From: Oscillospiraceae bacterium
Lineage (GTDB): Bacteria; Bacillota; Clostridia; Oscillospirales; Oscillospiraceae
Reading direction: 5' to 3'
DNA: 64,000 bases
Assembly: GCA_902791215.1 (NCBI GenBank)
Contig: CADAUZ010000001.1
Coordinates: 86,001-150,000, forward strand
Shown: piece by piece, positions 59,941 to 64,000 of the stretch
How the letters are laid out: each line of letters opens with the position of its first letter
How positions within the stretch are numbered: the first letter of the stretch is position 1
Made by a program: the position numbers and the translations under genes
Notes under the pieces: generated by a model
Told to the model about the DNA's origin: nothing
The model's database searches: none
Seen by the model: only the letters and a program-made list of their open reading frames with translations

Positions 59941-60786
59941 TCACTCCGTTCTCAGCGGGTAGGCCAGCTTGTTGATGAGATAGGTCTTCTCGCTCTCACC
60001 CAGCACCGTCTCCATCATATCGTACCCCACGCGCACGCACCAGGCGGGCACATGCAGCACGAGCCCCGCCCGGCCCGCCGCTTTTTCCGCTTTGATGGAA
60101 TCCGGGGTCCACAGCAGTTCCGGGTTCTTGATGATATGGATGCCGTTGGTCGGCTCCCTGCCGCACCAGTCGGCGATAGCCTTTACGGCGCGGTCGATGT
60201 CCAGCACCTCAAACGCCGTTCCCCTGCCCACCTGGTAGGCGAGGCTCGGATACTTGAGATAGAAGCGCTTTTGGATGTCGCGCTTGTTGTCCGGGGTGTA
60301 AACCGGGCTGAGGCGGAAAATGTCATAGTGGTGCAGAAGCTGGCACTCCCGTTCGGCCAGGGCCTTGCTCTTGCCGTAGTCGCTCACGGGGGCGATGGGC
60401 GTTTCGGCATTCACCGGCGCGCCGCCGTGATAGAGGCCATACACGTCGATGGTGCTGATAAAGAGCACGGGCCGCTCCCCGGCGCAGGAGAAGACGTTTT
60501 TCGCGCTGTCCACGTTGTCGCGCTTATAACGCTCCCAGGTCAGTTCCTCCATGCCCTCCCGATGGGCCAGGGCCGCAAGATGGATGATGCGCTCCGCGCC
60601 GGAGGCCTCCACGATCACAGGAAGCCTCTCCCGATCCGTGAGGTCAACCCGTTTAAAGCGGAAATTTCCCTCTGTCGTTTCCTCGCCCGAGCGTCCGACG
60701 CCCACGACCTCATAGCCGCGCTCGAGCAGCTCCTTCACCACAGCCGAGCCGATCATGCCCCGCGCGCCGGTGACAAGTACGGTCAT
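59941..60786 (-). CDS. NAD-dependent epimerase/dehydratase (extended SDR)
   Basis: The 281-residue protein begins MTVLVTGARGMIGSAVVKEL, the Rossmann NAD motif. It has a Ser-Thr pair in FISTIDVYG and YGKSK as the catalytic Tyr-Lys. It probably modifies a nucleotide sugar for the partner glycosyltransferase. GGGGAGGGGACGGT precedes the ATG at 60786; the longer open frame runs into a low-complexity repeat-like gap. Confidence 0.9.
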   Translation of the reverse strand: MTVLVTGARGMIGSAVVKELLERGYEVVGVGRSGEETTEGNFRFKRVDLTDRERLPVIVEASGAERIIHLAALAHREGMEELTWERYKRDNVDSAKNVFSCAGERPVLFISTIDVYGLYHGGAPVNAETPIAPVSDYGKSKALAERECQLLHHYDIFRLSPVYTPDNKRDIQKRFYLKYPSLAYQVGRGTAFEVLDIDRAVKAIADWCGREPTNGIHIIKNPELLWTPDSIKAEKAAGRAGLVLHVPAWCVRVGYDMMETVLGESEKTYLINKLAYPLRTE

Positions 60787-60834
60787 ACCGTCCCCTCCCC
60801 TTTTGGTTTGATCCTTGCTATCATAGCAGGAACG

Positions 60835-60995
60835 AAGGTGGTTTTCAACTGTTTTCGTTTCCCCTCTCCGTCGCTTCGCGACACCTCTCCCCCGAGACGC
60901 CGCTGCGCGGCTGGGGCGAGGCAAGCACCTATCTGTTCTGTTGTCGGTTTCGCTTCATTCACAAGAAGCGATACCGTCACTTCACTTTCCAATTT
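60835..60995. other. Intergenic region with small repeat-like segments
   Basis: The divergent gap holds CTCCGTCGCTTCGCGACACC and GACGCCGCTGCGCGGC palindromes. Next comes AAGCGATACCGTCACTTCACTT, a short sequence shared with the cmk upstream region (8290-8330). No gene or clear promoter is seen. Confidence 0.45.
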
Positions 60996-61013
60996 TTAGA
61001 AGGAGATCCTCTT

Positions 61014-61532
61014 ATGAAAATGAACTACTGCATGGAATGCGGGACGCTGCTGCATGTCCTGCCCCACGGTGAGGAGGGGCTTGTCCCCTACTGCGACACC
61101 TGTGCCGCCTTTCGCTACCCTGTGTTCAATACGGCGGTGAGCCTGCTGGTCTTGGACGAGCAAAAGGAAAACATCCTCCTCATCCGCCAGTACGGACGAC
61201 CGGCCTATATTCTGGTTGCGGGTTATGTAAACTGTGGTGAGGATGCGGAGGACGCCGCCCGGCGGGAGCTTAAGGAAGAGCTGGGACTAAAGGCGCTCAC
61301 AGTATCTTTTAATCGCAGCCATTACTTTCCGCCCAGCAATACGCTGATGCTGAATTTCACCGTCACGGTCAAAAAAGAGGACGCCCACCCCAACCGTGAG
61401 GTGGACGCCTGGCAGTGGTTCAGCTTGTCCGATGCCCGCGAGGCCATCAAACCCGGAAGCCTCGCCCGGGCCTTTCTGCTGGGCTGGATGGACGGGGTTT
61501 ACGACTTCCCGGTCTATCCGCCAGCAAAATGA
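61014..61532 (+). CDS. NUDIX hydrolase with zinc ribbon (NudC-like)
   Basis: The 172-residue protein has a zinc ribbon (Cys6, Cys9, Cys27, Cys30) and a complete Nudix box from Gly70 to Leu92 (G-x5-E-x7-REL-x-EE-x-GL). This layout resembles NAD+/NADH diphosphatase-type enzymes, but the N-terminal NudC domain is absent, so the substrate is open. AGAAGGAG precedes the ATG. It is a single-gene unit. Confidence 0.9.
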   Translation: MKMNYCMECGTLLHVLPHGEEGLVPYCDTCAAFRYPVFNTAVSLLVLDEQKENILLIRQYGRPAYILVAGYVNCGEDAEDAARRELKEELGLKALTVSFNRSHYFPPSNTLMLNFTVTVKKEDAHPNREVDAWQWFSLSDAREAIKPGSLARAFLLGWMDGVYDFPVYPPAK

Positions 61533-61538
61533 GGAAGA

Positions 61539-61561
61539 GGCGCAACCTATCCGGCTGCGCC
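61539..61561 (+). terminator. Terminator after the NUDIX gene
   Basis: GGCGCA/TGCGCC stem of 6 bp with an 11-base loop, followed by CCTTTGTTATTTT. It is weak but well placed. Confidence 0.5.
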
Positions 61562-61572
61562 CCTTTGTTATT

Positions 61573-62676
61573 TTACTCCGATTCTTTCTGGTCTTCCTCG
61601 GTCTCGGGAAGAGCGCTCTTGACATTTTCGCCTACGGTGACGGTGATGTCGACCTTTTCACCCGCACGGTAGACCGTGAGCTCCAGCTTCTCGCCGGGCT
61701 CGCAGGCCGTCACGATCTTGACCAGATCGTCGCTGCTTTTGATCTCTTCGCCGTTAGCCGCGATGACGATGTCCTTCTCCTTGAGGCCCGCTTCCTCTGC
61801 CGGAGAGTCCTCATTGACGCTCACGATCTCTGCGCCGCGGGGGATGCCGTAGGCCAGCAGGTCGTCCTTCACGGGGGTAACCGTCACGCCGATGTAGGGC
61901 TTGGAGATCTCGCCCTTGGTCATGATCTGCTCCACAATGCCGACAACCGTGTTCACCGGGATGGCAAAGGCGATGTTGTCAACGGTCGCGCCGAAGCCGC
62001 CTCCGGAGATCTTCGCGTTGGTGATGCCGATGACCTCACCGTACATGTTGAACAGCGCGCCGCCGGAGTTGCCGGAGTTGATGGCGCAGTCGGTCTGGAT
62101 GAGCTTTAAGTGCATATTGCCCGAGAGGGTCACGTTCCGGTCCAGGGCGCTGACGACACCGCGCGTCAGGGAGAAATGGAGCTCGCCCAGGGGGTTGCCG
62201 ATGGCGACCACGTCCTCGCCCACAACGACTTTGTCGGAGTCGCCGAAGGTCACGGGCGTCAGGTCCTTGGCGTCAATCTTCAATACCGCGATGTCGTTGC
62301 TGTCATCACAGCCGATGAGCTCCGCCTTATAGGTGTCGCCGTTGTACATCTCGACATTGATCTTGTTGGCACCTTGCACCACATGGTAATTTGTGAGGAT
62401 ATATCCGTCCTCGGTGATGATAAAGCCGGAGCCGGAGCCGCCGGAAATGGTGTCATACCCGAAATAATTGGTCAGGGCTTCGACGGTAATGGCGACAGTG
62501 GAATTGACGTTGCGGGCATAGACCTCAGCCGCGCTGCCTGCCGTGTGCCCCTCAGAGGCAAATGTCAGGGTCGGGGTCGGCGCGGCATAGGCAAGGCCCG
62601 CCGTTGCGGAGCACACCAGCACCAGGGCCAGGAGCATGGCGGATATTCTGCGTGTATGGATGTTTGCGTTTTTCAT
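61573..62676 (-). CDS. HtrA/DegP-type serine protease with PDZ domain
   Basis: The 367-residue exported or membrane-anchored protease has an N-terminal hydrophobic segment (about 11-31). Its trypsin-like triad is His98 (TNYHVV), Asp128 (NDIAVLK) and Ser204 (GNSGGAL), followed by one PDZ domain (about 265-350). It handles misfolded proteins outside the membrane. Both domains are complete. It is convergent with the NUDIX gene and has its own leader. Confidence 0.94.
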   Translation of the reverse strand: MKNANIHTRRISAMLLALVLVCSATAGLAYAAPTPTLTFASEGHTAGSAAEVYARNVNSTVAITVEALTNYFGYDTISGGSGSGFIITEDGYILTNYHVVQGANKINVEMYNGDTYKAELIGCDDSNDIAVLKIDAKDLTPVTFGDSDKVVVGEDVVAIGNPLGELHFSLTRGVVSALDRNVTLSGNMHLKLIQTDCAINSGNSGGALFNMYGEVIGITNAKISGGGFGATVDNIAFAIPVNTVVGIVEQIMTKGEISKPYIGVTVTPVKDDLLAYGIPRGAEIVSVNEDSPAEEAGLKEKDIVIAANGEEIKSSDDLVKIVTACEPGEKLELTVYRAGEKVDITVTVGENVKSALPETEEDQKESE

Positions 62677-62790
62677 AAGGCTGCACCTCGTTTTCTTAAA
62701 ACTGGGAATATCATACTTTCAAAGTGTTAAGAAATCTCTTAAAAATTTTGAATTTTCGTTTATGATACTTTGAATTTTTTGTGATAAAGA

Positions 62791-62816
62791 GCCTGCACGG
62801 GATTACCCATGCAGGC
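62791..62816. terminator. Terminator of the phosphodiester glycosidase gene
   Basis: GCCTGCA/TGCAGGC with an inner GGG/CCC extension; CTCTTT follows on the minus strand, 10 bp after the stop. Confidence 0.7.
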
Positions 62817-62825
62817 CTTTCGCTT

Positions 62826-64000
62826 TTAATACGTGGATAACGCCAGATATCCGTTTGGCGCGCTCGGGTCCTCCACGACCGTGATGCGCAGGCTTGTATT
62901 GGGGGCCTCGTAGTTCCAGTAGTTGGAATACTCGTAAATGTCCGAGGTGATCACGATGTCGTAGGTGCCGTCACCGTTTGCCCAGGCGCCCTCCATGCGG
63001 ATGTTGGTGGGGTCGGTCTTCCAGGTGTTGACCCACATTCTGTCCATCAGCGCAAGCTCGATACGGTAGCGCAGCTCCCCTTCCGGGTACACGTAGGGCA
63101 GGAGTGTCGGATAGTAGTAGTCTGCGTTCGAGGTGCCGAAGTAGCCGTAGTAGGGCTCAGCAAAGGCAGTTGCAAAGCGAAACAGGCGCTCGGCCTCCTC
63201 ACCCTCACAGGCATAGGCGTACTGCTTGACCTCTCCCAGCGGGTTTTCCGGCAGGACGATCTGCGTCGGCACGCTCTCGGGCCTTACATAGCCCGCGGGC
63301 AGCGGATTGACGAGCCACGCGTCCGGCAGGTTGCGGGTGCCGCCCGCCTGGTTTGCCGAGCGGTTGACCGCCTGGCCGTAGAAGTACATGCAGGTGGAGT
63401 TGCCGCCGTCCATATTCGTTGCGTTGACGCAGCCGAACTTATCGGCCATGATGTCGACGCAGTCGGGGAAGGTCACGCCAATGCTGTAGCCCTGACGGCC
63501 GTCAATGGCGACCATCACCACAGCGCCGTCGGCGCGCTGGCCGATCATGGTCCTGGCGCCGATGCCGGTCTCCAGCGTGGCGGGATCGGCCTTTTCGCCG
63601 TCCAGCACGATCGCGGGGCCGAAGCTCACGGCGTCCCGGATGCCGACATTCTCGCACTCGTCGTAGGTGAGATAGCCGACCCACATGTGGTCATTGCCGT
63701 CAAAGCCGCCGATGGGTCCGTTCTGCTCGGAGCTGAAGGTGACGCCCCGGCCGAAGGTGATGCCGCTGGGGGGCCAGCCGTTTCCGCCGCCGCCGTCATC
63801 CAGAAAGCCCCCGGCGTTTATGCCCGCGATGGCTCCGTACTGCTCGGCCATGGCGTCGAGGGTGAGGCCGTAGCCGCTCCACTCGGTGGGTTCGGGCAGC
63901 GCCGTGCCGACATAGACGCGGCTCGGGTCGAGCACAATGATGGCGTAGACCGTCGCACCTTTGTAGTGGAACTTGTAGTTGATGATGCCGTCGCCGTCGT
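62826..64000 (-). CDS. Phosphodiester glycosidase (NAGPA domain) family protein, 5' end outside window
   Basis: The frame covers the whole 3' part of a gene and stays open to position 64000, reading GDGIINYKFHYKGATVYAII before the first internal start near 63935, so the true start is outside. GINAGGF, GARTMIGQRADGAVVMVAID and NATNMDGGNSTCMYF match the NAGPA/phosphodiester glycosidase domain. A C-terminal region of about 170 residues is specific to this protein and unidentified. It probably acts on the cell surface on GlcNAc-phosphodiester-type linkages; that is family inference. Confidence 0.88.
   Translation of the reverse strand, partial: DGDGIINYKFHYKGATVYAIIVLDPSRVYVGTALPEPTEWSGYGLTLDAMAEQYGAIAGINAGGFLDDGGGGNGWPPSGITFGRGVTFSSEQNGPIGGFDGNDHMWVGYLTYDECENVGIRDAVSFGPAIVLDGEKADPATLETGIGARTMIGQRADGAVVMVAIDGRQGYSIGVTFPDCVDIMADKFGCVNATNMDGGNSTCMYFYGQAVNRSANQAGGTRNLPDAWLVNPLPAGYVRPESVPTQIVLPENPLGEVKQYAYACEGEEAERLFRFATAFAEPYYGYFGTSNADYYYPTLLPYVYPEGELRYRIELALMDRMWVNTWKTDPTNIRMEGAWANGDGTYDIVITSDIYEYSNYWNYEAPNTSLRITVVEDPSAPNGYLALSTY

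Overview
The window is 64 kb of a GC-rich, spore-forming low-branching Firmicute, most likely a gut Clostridia member of the Oscillospiraceae type. The reasons are the spoIIAA-spoIIAB-sigF operon, a GerW-type spore protein, the IspH-ribosomal S1 fusion gene, a T-box leader, a lysine riboswitch and the dac-gerW-scpB-scpA gene order. Nearly all genes are on the minus strand. No rRNA, tRNA, CRISPR array, phage gene or transposase was recognised.

Layout. Positions 1-5.4 kb hold a branched-chain amino acid ABC transporter (livK, livH running off the edge), tmcAL divergent from ackA, and a lysophospholipase-like hydrolase. 5.4-14.9 kb is a long minus-strand housekeeping run: M50 protease, scpA, scpB, a DUF2953 protein, gerW, a D-Ala-D-Ala carboxypeptidase, rluB, a flavoprotein, cmk and the ispH-rpsA fusion. 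15.2-21.8 kb is a protein quality-control cluster, tig-clpP-clpX-lon-engB. 21.8-26.7 kb holds a metallophosphoesterase, a DUF1540 peptide, lepB-rbgA-rnhB-yraN and a secreted LysM protein. 26.7-31.9 kb is the spoIIA operon and a T-box-controlled ycxB-like/valS operon.

Accessory part. 32.0-40.8 kb carries two tandem paralogous giant secreted proteins. Each has a signal peptide, a novel N-terminal domain, a segment resembling aerolysin-type beta-pore-forming toxins, a chain of Ig/MBG-like beta domains and a BspA-type leucine-rich C terminus. Each gene has its own near-consensus promoter, and the upstream copy is frameshifted. 43.2-48.5 kb carries a tightly coupled three-gene cassette: a TerB-N/TerB-C protein, a BrxD-like P-loop ATPase and an Lhr-like SF2 helicase. 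This resembles fragments of BREX and Ter defence or stress systems. These two loci are the best candidates for undescribed biology.

49-64 kb holds an NSS-family sodium symporter, a UvrA-like ABC ATPase, a membrane PAS-GGDEF protein, a three-gene amino acid ABC transporter whose long leader reads as a lysine riboswitch with terminator, a glycosyltransferase/epimerase pair, a NUDIX hydrolase, an HtrA protease and a phosphodiester glycosidase cut by the window end.

Three families of dispersed intergenic repeats occur, two copies each: a 116-bp MITE-like element, a roughly 130-bp inverted-repeat element, and a longer multi-hairpin element that sits directly upstream of lon and inside the transcribed leader of lepB.
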